Shown piece after piece: positions 56,157 to 64,000 of a stretch of 64,000 nt of DNA (its first letter is position 1; every line of letters starts with the position of its first letter). Location of the stretch: the NCBI RefSeq assembly GCF_000143415.4, contig NW_003314279.1, forward strand, positions 2,120,866 to 2,184,865, given 5' to 3'. The translations under genes were made by a program, and so were the position numbers. The stretch is from Selaginella moellendorffii. Its lineage: Eukaryota > Streptophyta > Lycopodiopsida > Selaginellales > Selaginellaceae. The notes beneath the pieces were generated by a model that was not told the DNA's origin, did no database searches, and saw nothing but the letters and a program-made list of their open reading frames with translations.

Positions 56157-57245
56157 GTCGCTGATCAAGAATGCGAGGTGCCCGAGGAGAGCGCCAGTAG
56201 CAGCGAAGATCGGCACGAGTGAGAGGAAATCTCTCTCCACATTTCTGGAAGTTGAGCCTGAGATTCACAGCTGTGGAGAAGCATGAAGCTGTGATGAAGT
56301 AGGCAATGTTTTCTCTCCGCTTTTCTCGTGCCTTTGATATCTTCTCGCTGGCGAGCTCCCAGATACACCAAGAAATTCGCTTGGCAACATTGTCGAAAGA
56401 TCTTCCAGATCCAAAGTTATAACTTTTCTATGTTGCAAGAGTCAGATCTCATTCACGTTTTGGCAGCTCGATCCAGATGTCCAAGCTGCATTTGCTGTGG
56501 CCTTTGACAACATCTATAAATTTCTCGCACGGCGGAAAACTCAAGAGCTTGAAGTAGAAACCATGCCCGGTAACTTGGAGCTTTCGTGATAAATGCTTAC
56601 TCCCCAGCTGTTCTAGGGAGTTAAATGCCGGCAAGTTGCGAGGAGTATCGACGGGCCTTTACGTTCCTGGATCAACAGCGCTTATGCTAGCAGTGGTACG
56701 TCATGTCTTTCACTGATCTTTCTTCTTAAAGCTGCGAGATTAATAGCCCGCAAGTATTGCCGGATGTGAGACCATTGTTCTTGCAACTCCACCACGGTCA
56801 GACGGTTCAATCTGTCCGGTATGTGTTACTTTTTCTTTCCACGAAAAGTTTTCAAGCTTGATGGAGCAAGGAAGTTTTATATTGCGCTAAGAAAGCTGGA
56901 GAAGCACAGGCACTTGAAAGTATTTTTTCTCTCTTGTTGCATATACTCATTTTTGGAACTGTTTAGGCCGTAGCTGCCATGCCATGAGGAACTCATTCCT
57001 GTCCAAAAGTAAGAACTGTTGGTGACACTTCCGTGACTGACATTCCATCTCCATATTGCCACAGGTTGACAAGATCCTGGGCCCTGGAAATCAGTATGTA
57101 ACTGCTGCGAAGATGCTGCTACAGGTATAAAGTTGCGTTTGCTTTTCTTACAGAATAGGGAGTCTATGATCTCCATAAATATGCCTGCTGGTCCCTCGGA
57201 AGTCCTTGTCATCGCGGATAAAAACGCGAATGCGATCCATGTAGG
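56157..57245 (+). pseudogene. Histidinol dehydrogenase pseudogene 1
   Basis: The plus strand matches the intact HDH gene from its first exon (ctgatcaagaatgcgaggtg at 56161) through its introns and exons up to the VLVIADxNANAIHV segment near 57240. It then stops, lacking the C-terminal third. Part of an early exon is missing around 56280-56340, and frames are broken. Because introns are kept, it arose by DNA duplication, not through RNA. Confidence 0.9.
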
Positions 57246-57404
57246 AGCTTCCCTGGGGAGTCGAGCGTCGCAATAATAAAATAACTCACAATGAAAACAA
57301 AATTCTGCTACTTTCTTTCCTTTTAACTCCTTAACATAAGGCAGAGTCATTCACTTGGGGAAACGAAGCCATCGGCATGAGGATTGCCCCTGCTTAAATA
57401 GGTA

Positions 57405-57720
57405 CGATATTGTCATCCTCATGGAAACTTGGGAAGCAGAAGATCGACAGCTCGGTGACTTCCCAGGGTTTGAGAAATACACTACCTGGGCAAATGTCCG
57501 CAGACCGCATTGAACATTAGCCATTTACATCCACCAGGAATGGAACATCAAGATCCATTCAATCACCCATGGCCCAGATGGACTCTTCACAGCTATAACA
57601 TTTGACACAGGTGGAACCAAGCCACTGATCATCTGTGGATGCTATTTTCCCCCCATGTTGATCCAACACCTTACGATCACCTGATAGACCATGTCACTGT
57701 TGACCTGCTTCTTTTAGGAG
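57405..57720 (+). mobile_element. LINE-type endonuclease fragment
   Basis: Broken plus-strand frames read YDIVILMETWEAEDRQLGDF and later GLFTAITFDTGGTKPLIICG, which resemble the start of the AP-endonuclease domain of plant LINE ORF2 (E-T-W box). No reverse transcriptase part is recognised. Similarity to LINE sequence may go on to about 58020 but is too decayed to call. Confidence 0.5.
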
Positions 57721-58189
57721 ACTAAGCACTACAAAGTCATTGCACATACCTTTGTGATCCTTATGCAAATTCACGCGCATGGGAGCCGAGGATCACGCCC
57801 TCAACCTCACAGGAGACAAGCTCCTCACTTTGCCATGACAAATGAACTCTATCTTTAAGGGTGCCATGAAATGACGGGGGTCACCTGCTAGACATGGAAT
57901 GTGAGTTCCACGCCCAGCTCATTTTGCAGATTGGATGATGTACACGAAAATATTTGACCATCCACCCATATCAAAGGGTAGAGGCATAAAATTAGGTCAT
58001 CTCAGCAAAAAGTGTTTTAACAGTTTTCGTGGAAAGGCAAATGATTTCCACTGTGGGTTTTTACACATTTAAAGGTAAGAATGCTCATTTAGGCTTGAGT
58101 TTTCTGAAGGATCCTAAAGAATATTCACCCGTTTGCACTTAGTTACCTCTAGATGAGGATCAGATTTATGCTCGTTTGGCTGCACCCAG

Positions 58190-58560
58190 TTCTCCCTTCC
58201 ACACCTACACTGTGTAAGGATGGCCCCAGCACTTTGCTTGGAAAGGGAACCAGAGTGTAGAAATACTGGAATGGGGGTCGACTTGTCTGGAAAGTGCTAC
58301 TGGATCTGTTTAATACAAGGTTGCTCTGCCTCTTGGCTGGTCTGGCATATATTACTCTGCTGCAATTGTCAAGGATAACAATCTATATGCATACTGTAAA
58401 AGCAGCTTATCCTTAGAAGCGACATCATTTAACCATCCTCAATTTTATGGTTGGAGCTTTCCAACCCAACTAAATTACATGGAATAAATGCTGCTGGATT
58501 TGTGATTTTCACAGGTGATATATTTGTGGTGACAACTGGAAGATATAATAATAGAAAAAC
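58190..58560 (+). pseudogene. F-box protein gene fragment (piece B)
   Basis: The segment at about 58210-58315 is the inverted counterpart of 55695-55790, so it continues the F-box gene of piece A on the opposite strand. Downstream codons (ALPLGWSGIYYSAAIVKDNN, then YAYCKSSLSLEATSF) look like a kelch- or F-box-associated region. Stops interrupt it. Confidence 0.6.
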
Positions 58561-58964
58561 TCACAATGAAAGTAAGGCAGAGTTTCTTTGTTTTTAAACT
58601 CCGAACACTTCTCTCACTTGGTAAAGGGATGCCCTTCTTCGAATCGTGGATTGACGCTAGTATATAGATGTTAGTAGACTTTGATTATGAATATCTGGAC
58701 TCACGCACAAATCAAACTCAAGAGAAACGGGCTTGCAGTTTCAAATCGCCCAACACGGTTGATAGGTTGAATCGAGTTGGTCCTCCAATTCTTTCATAAA
58801 AAGCCAGAAATTTGTGGTGCATAACCAGAATTGTGTTCTCGTAGACATATAGGTTCCTCGGTACCAGGCCCTTCCTCCACAAATCCTTTAGTAGGATCCA
58901 TCCTCAACAAGTAAGATTTTGAATTGTCTGCAGTTGCCACAAAGAAGGACTTTGCGGAAGCTCA

Positions 58965-60030
58965 GCTAAAGCTTAACGAACCTACATGGATCGCATTCGC
59001 GTTTCTATCCGCAAACTTCCGAGGCTTTGGAGATTGCTAATCTGTATGATAGAAAAGCAAAAGACACAACTTAGCAACATCTTCGCAGCAGTTACATTCT
59101 GATTTCCAGGGCCCAGGATCTTGTCAACCTATGGCAATATGGAGATGGGATGTCAATCACGGAAACGTCACCAACAGTTCTTACTTTTGGACAGGAATGA
59201 GTGCCCCATGCCATGGCAGCGGCCTAAAGATGAGTATACGCAACAAAAAGAGTTTCAAGTACCTGTGCTTCTCTTTCTTAGCGCAATATAAAACTTCCTT
59301 TGCTCCATCAAGCTTGAAAACTTTTCGTGGAAAGAAAAACAAACACATACCGGCTTCGATCGACAATCGTCTCACATCCGGCAATACCTGCGGGCTATTA
59401 GTCTCGCAGCTTTAAGAAGAAAGATCAGTGAAAGACATGACGTACCACTGCTAGCATGAGCGCTGTTTTCAGGAACGTAAAGGCCGACGGCGTCAATACT
59501 CCTCGCCACTCGCCGGCATTCAACTCCCTGGGTGGCAAACAACCGAGGAGTTGGCATTTATCACACATGCTCCAAGTTACCGGACTCGGATACTTCAAGC
59601 TGTTTTCCGCTGTGCGAGATGAAATTTATAGATGTTGTCAAAGGCCACATCAAAGGCAGCTTGGACATCTGGATCGAGCTGCCAAAACGTGAATGAGATC
59701 GGACTTTCTTTGCGGTTGCAGAAAGATAGATCGAAAAGTTATACCTTTGGATCTGGAAGGTCGGACATTCTTTCGACAATGTTGTCTTCCATAGAATTTC
59801 TTGGTGTATCTGCAAAGCTCGCCAGCGAGATGGTCTTAAAGGCACAAGAAAAGCAGCTTCATCGCCAGAAAATCTCATTTCAACTTTTGAAAGAAAAACT
59901 TGAAACGAGATTTTCTTCCTCAAGTGTGATTTCTTTCTCACTGTTTTTAAAATGGAGCCCTTCATAGAATTTCCCGCTCAAATATCGCCGCTGCTATTCG
60001 CCCACCTCGCATTCTCGATCAGCGGTTGAG
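58965..60030 (-). pseudogene. Histidinol dehydrogenase pseudogene 2
   Basis: The minus strand matches the intact HDH gene (compare 45750-47230) from the first exon at about 60030 to the NANAIHV exon at about 58990, introns included, with several internal deletions (for example around 59190-59240 and 59990). It lacks the C-terminal exons, as does pseudogene 1, but lies in the opposite orientation. Confidence 0.9.
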
Positions 60031-60079
60031 CAGTCATATTATTAGGGTTTTCCGCAGGGTTTTATTAGGTCAGCCAGGC

Positions 60080-60687
60080 ATGGCGGAGGAGGAAGAGGAT
60101 CCGTGGAGCGATGGCGATGGCGATGGTGGTGAAGGCCCTCGAGAATCCGAATGGCAGAGCAGGAATTTCCACACGGTAGTGTCACTCTTCCTTCGATTCG
60201 CTCGAGTTTCCGTTTGATCGAGCGCAGATTTTCTAGCTCGGATACCGCGATGGTCTCTTTGCTGGGAAAGAATCGTCGGCACAGAAGGGGTTCGACGCTG
60301 GATTCAAGGAGTCGGCTCCAGCCGGATTCGATTGGGGGATTGCGAGAGGCATTACAAGGTCTTTTGGATCTTTGCTTTTCTTCTTCTAGAGATTGTAACA
60401 ACTTTGGTGTTTGTAGTGCTTTTGCGGCATTGTCACCGAGGCATCAAGAGTTGCTGGCTCCGGACAAGAATGCGCGCGACGATCTAAAGTCTCTGCGCGA
60501 TTCCATCTCCGGTATTTCCTCCAACGATGCTTTGGCCTCGTACCACAGCCACCAAGTCCTACGAGACGAAACCTCCACCGTGGCTGACGTTGGTGTCTTG
60601 AGCTCTCAAGCCAAAGCAGCGGCAGACAAAGCTTCCATCGCCTACGATGCTCTTCTACAAAATAGTCGATCCAACAATCTCAGGTAA
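60080..60687 (+). CDS. Yae1-domain protein
   Basis: Yeast Yae1, with Lto1, acts as an adaptor that brings iron-sulphur clusters to the ribosome-recycling ATPase Rli1/ABCE1. Three exons (60080-60175, 60237-60358, 60417-60687) sum to 489 nt, giving 162 residues. The hallmark deca-GX3 repeat is in exon 2: GYRDGLFAGKESSAQKGFDA followed by GFKESAPAGFDWGIARG. The start MAEEEEDPWSD is acidic, and the C-terminal half is helical (PRHQELLAPDKNARDDLKSL). Its upstream region abuts HDH pseudogene 2, whose end is about 50 bp away. Confidence 0.85.
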
Positions 60688-61250
60688 AAGCTTCTCAAGC
60701 CTGATCCCTTTATCGCTAAAGTAGCCAACTTCAGCATGACGGAAGTTCCAAGAAGTTGACAGAACGAGATGGACACAAACATATTTGCGAAAAGTCTCGA
60801 CGATCCGACACGAAAAGTAGCTAGGAAAGTTTCTCAAGACTTGAGTGGTTTTGGTGGACGAGAAGGCTGTTTTCGTGGACTTTTAGGTGGTTTTCTTCGG
60901 TGCGAAGAAGCTGGCTGCCATTCGCAAAGCTGGATTCCCCGGCAGCCACGCTGCTTGCCGCGAAGAAACTATTTTTTGGAATTCCAAGTCTTTGTGCGGT
61001 GGCAACAGTGGACGCCGTGCTCATCGACACCAACACCGTCAACAGTGAAAGAAGCCTGGCGATGCTCCTCTTTCCAAAGTACGAGCCAAGTCGACAAGGA
61101 ATGTGTCGCGCACTTGCGCGGGTCAAACAACGCACGGGGACCTTTGACACGGAGGACGGATCTTTGGCTTTGGACCGGGCTCCAACACAAGCAGTGTCGG
61201 GACTCGCCGAGTTCCCGTGCCGGCATCTTTGAACGGATCAAATCCATATC
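60688..61250. other. Unassigned open frames on both strands
   Basis: Frames of about 110 codons exist on both strands (60900-61232 plus, 60821-61150 minus), with gene-like base composition. The plus-strand frame has a hydrophobic stretch (LLAAKKLFFGIPSLCAVATV). I recognise no family and cannot decide the strand. Confidence 0.3.
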
Positions 61251-63368
61251 CAAAGCCCAGCCTCTTCCTTTTCTCGTCATTATCATAAAGGAAAAAAGAG
61301 AGAAGCAGAAAGATCTGATAGATAGCTCCTGGCTAACATTCGCTTGTATAAGAGCACTTTCGCGCGCGCTGGGCGAGGCCGACGTGGCGGCGGGCTTTCC
61401 ACGCGTGCGGCCACGTCGGCATAAAGGCGGAAAGCGCGCGGCGCGAGTCAATGAATGCGAGATGCTTCGTCGCGTGGACGCCGACGGCGACATATCTATC
61501 TATCTATCTCTGACACGTCACTTGGCCGCCCCGTAGTACGTGGACGTGTTCTCCTCCCTCCCTTTTGTTGCGTTGCGGGCTCCCGAGATTCGGATTACCT
61601 GGCTGTGGCTTGCCTGTCGTCCACGTCAGGCGATATGGCCATCCATCCCATCATCCGGCCCCCATGCGCCCATTGGTCTAGCGTGGCCTCGGCAAAAACG
61701 GTTGATGTGGATGATACTGCGCGCCAAAAGTCAGAATGTAAAACGTGCTCGATCGCATTTCATGCAGTGACGTGAAGCGCCAACTTTTTTTTTTTTGGAC
61801 CCATTTCTTTCCCTTGCGGCCGTACACTATTGGCATCTCAATCAAAGCAGTTGGTCACAACCATATCGCGACCAAAAACCCCCCCCAAGAGAGAATTAGA
61901 AACGAGTTTTTGGCCACAAGAAAAAAATGAGACAAAATGTTTTGGTCATGCGCTTTTTTCGTTGCGTAGCGCCCGAAGTCTAGATGCCCGGTGGACCAGG
62001 TGATGCATTGTTTTTTTTTCCCTGTGATGTGTGTGTGGTGTTCTAGAAGCCCGCAAGGCGAGAGGGGAGACCCCGCGTCTATTCTTTGCGAGCGTTGAGC
62101 TTCAAAGCAGTTGCCTGTGGGTGGGATTTTGGGCAAAATCAATTCAAGCCAATCGAGATTGACACCGGGCACCGCCTTTATCTGTGTCAACAAGCCCCAT
62201 CTGGAAAATGGCACCAACCCTTTTTCCCCTTTCAAAGCTTTTGTGTGGCCGCGTACCACAAGCCCGAAAATGCTGCATGCGCCTCTCTTTCACACGGCAA
62301 AAACTACCAAGGATTAGATCCATAGGTCACTGAATCTCGTTTCTTTTAAGATGAGATAGGATTAGATAAGGTTAAAGATCACGCCCATGACGTGTGGAGC
62401 GAGTGAATGGCCGCCACCTCCGCCACCTTGAATCCCCCATTATAAATTTACAGCCAGCCCGTGTGTACTCTCCAACGCGGAGGAGTTTAAACAAAGAATA
62501 TCCCGGGAAATATATTGCTGTGTCAGTCAAGGAGCTCTCTCTCTCAAGCAACGAGAAAGAAAAGAAAAGCCTCCCCCAACTCAAAAGCAAACCTAAAAGC
62601 TTATCCTCTTATCCTAAAACCGCCAGCCCGGCAGCAAGCAAATGGGGGGATGAGATCACAGCCAAGATCCCCATCGCGCATCCCCATCCCATCCCATACC
62701 ACCACACTACCCATTGGATAAGGCCCCCCCGGGCGTTTTTTAAAATCCCGCGCACCGACGGCCAGGATCTCCCCTGCCCCGGAATGCCCGGCACATCCGA
62801 CGGCCGCGATGCGCCCCCGGAATGTCGTGCAAGCCAAGGCCCCCAAATGCTTCGAGCTTATCCAGTGGGCTTGTGAGATCAGACTGACTGGAAAACAAGC
62901 CTATCCGCATCATCGTAGGTACGTTAAGTAAAAAAGCCAGGATTTTTACCCGCGGGGGAGGTAAAAAACCGACACCCACGCCTCTATCTCTTGTGGGGGG
63001 AAAGAGGAAAACAATAAAATTAAAACCTCGTTCGTTGGTCTGGGGGGTCCGTGTTATATCATCCACAGCGTGGTAGTGAGATTCGCCCTAAGCGCGGTGT
63101 GGACGAAGAAGAGGAGGAGCTCGTAGCGTTCTCTCCAATCTTCGCCTTTTTATCTCTTCTTGCCCGCCCTCTGTGAGAGTTCTTCGGTTGGAAGGAAGAG
63201 GATCTAATCTCGAGTGGGAGCTCCCGCCGGGCGTTGGTTGTATTCGGCGAAGCTTGGGGGATAAGAGGGAATCCACGCTTTGATACCTTCGTTCTCCTCT
63301 GGCGGTAGATGATCCTCCAGCCCAGCGCGCGCATTCGCATTCCAGTGGCGATTTGGGCGGGATTGGAG
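61251..63368. promoter_or_regulatory. Intergenic and 5' region of the OXS3-like gene
   Basis: No gene is supported in about 2.1 kb. The left part has a TATC microsatellite (about 61493-61509) and several ACGT cores of the kind bound by plant bZIP factors (for example tacgtggacgtg near 61538). The right part probably holds the 5' UTR of the OXS3-like gene. Confidence 0.45.
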
Positions 63369-64000
63369 ATGGAGAGCGGCAGCGATCGGTCGCCAGTGGA
63401 GGAGAAGAGTAATCCGCGGGATCATCACCATCCCCAGCACCAGCTAGGGAAGCTCCAGATGCTGCCGGCATTGCCAAGGATTGTGCTGGTTGTGGAGTCG
63501 ATTGGAGATTTCCAGGCGCGGCACGGCGGCGATGGGGGCGATTCCTCCTCTTCCCCTCGCTGCTCCTCCACGTCCACCTCCTCCATCGGCGCCTCCGATT
63601 TGGGCGAGAATGTGGATGAGAGCAATGAGGTGGAAAGCCCCCTGCGCGATTCGTCCTCGTCGGGGCCCCTGGAGCGCATGGAGACGCTGGAATCCTCGCT
63701 GCCGCTCAAGTAAGCAGTGTTCTTCCCCCATTTCATTTTCCTTGCTCTTCCAAGAAGCTCTCTCCTCATTCTTTGTCTCTTCGCGCGATTCCAGGCGAGG
63801 ATTGTCGCAGTTCTTCGATGGCAAGTCGAGATCTTTCACATCGCTCAAGGAGGTGGCGTCGGCAGCATCGGCGACGCAGCTGCGCAAGCCCGAGTACCCA
63901 TTCAAGCGGCGGAAGATGGTGATGCACAGCCAGATGCGCAGCCGCGCCAAATCCTCCTCCAATCTCCGCAAGATGCTGGGCCGCGCCGGGGGCGAGGCGT
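63369..64000 (+). CDS. OXS3-like protein, 5' part (runs off the window)
   Basis: OXIDATIVE STRESS 3 proteins are plant nuclear proteins linked to stress tolerance. Exon 1 is 63369-63709, the intron 63710-63794, and exon 2 runs past the window end; the join gives …LPLKRGLSQFFDGK in frame. The hallmark is GLSQFFDGKSRSFTSLKEVA followed by LRKPEYPFKRRKM, matching the family core as I know it. The N-terminal part is serine-rich and acidic. The C-terminal end is not visible. Confidence 0.75.

Noticed and set aside
1-64000. CRISPR array or bacterial operon
   Set aside because: No regularly spaced identical repeats with unique spacers; genes have spliceosomal introns.

Overview
The window looks like nuclear DNA of a compact plant genome, most likely a lycophyte of the Selaginella type. 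Introns are 45-65 bases, genes sit tens of bases apart, and PPR genes are intronless arrays of 31-residue motifs. Plant families are present throughout (GRF, vicilin-like bicupin, OXS3-like, RSY3-like TilS, V-ATPase subunit d, histidinol dehydrogenase). The species call is inference; no database was searched.

Layout. 1-6.8 kb is AT-rich repeat territory. It holds a reversed fragment of a retrotransposon leader (about 1605-2730) and a decayed plant gene (5127-5965). 6.9-14.8 kb is a packed run of four minus-strand genes: NUP62, an HI0933-type flavoprotein, V-ATPase subunit d and a METTL7-like methyltransferase, with only 53-212 bp between coding regions. 15.1-23.5 kb carries plus-strand genes: a PPR protein, an uncharacterised plant protein, a DUF1645-like protein and an R3H-domain protein. 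A minus-strand vicilin-like bicupin (23.5-25.1 kb) and a tRNA-Arg(CCG) follow. 27.3-30.9 kb is a four-exon growth-regulating factor. 31.2-37.2 kb has two minus-strand PPR genes; the second is divergent, across 71 bp, from a plastid-type tRNA(Ile)-lysidine synthase. A kelch protein follows, then three close minus-strand genes: an uncharacterised probable plastid protein, NUP58 and histidinol dehydrogenase (HDH).

47.8-54.4 kb is a complete but dead Ty3/gypsy LTR retrotransposon with two 175-bp LTRs. Its stops lie at what look like former glutamine codons, and its integrase carries an 81-bp tandem duplication. 55.7-60.0 kb is a rearranged block: two truncated HDH pseudogenes in opposite orientation, two pieces of one F-box gene in opposite orientation, and a LINE endonuclease fragment. 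The right end holds a Yae1-domain gene and the start of an OXS3-like gene that runs off the window.

Functional links are loose, as expected for a plant chromosome. NUP62 and NUP58 belong to the same nuclear-pore central-channel subcomplex yet lie 33 kb apart. The two HDH pseudogenes derive from a gene like the intact HDH 9-13 kb away. I did not find a convincing new multi-gene system. The most unusual structures are the inverted HDH/F-box block, the retrotransposon decay pattern, the single-base frameshift in NUP62, and the operon-like spacing of several minus-strand genes.
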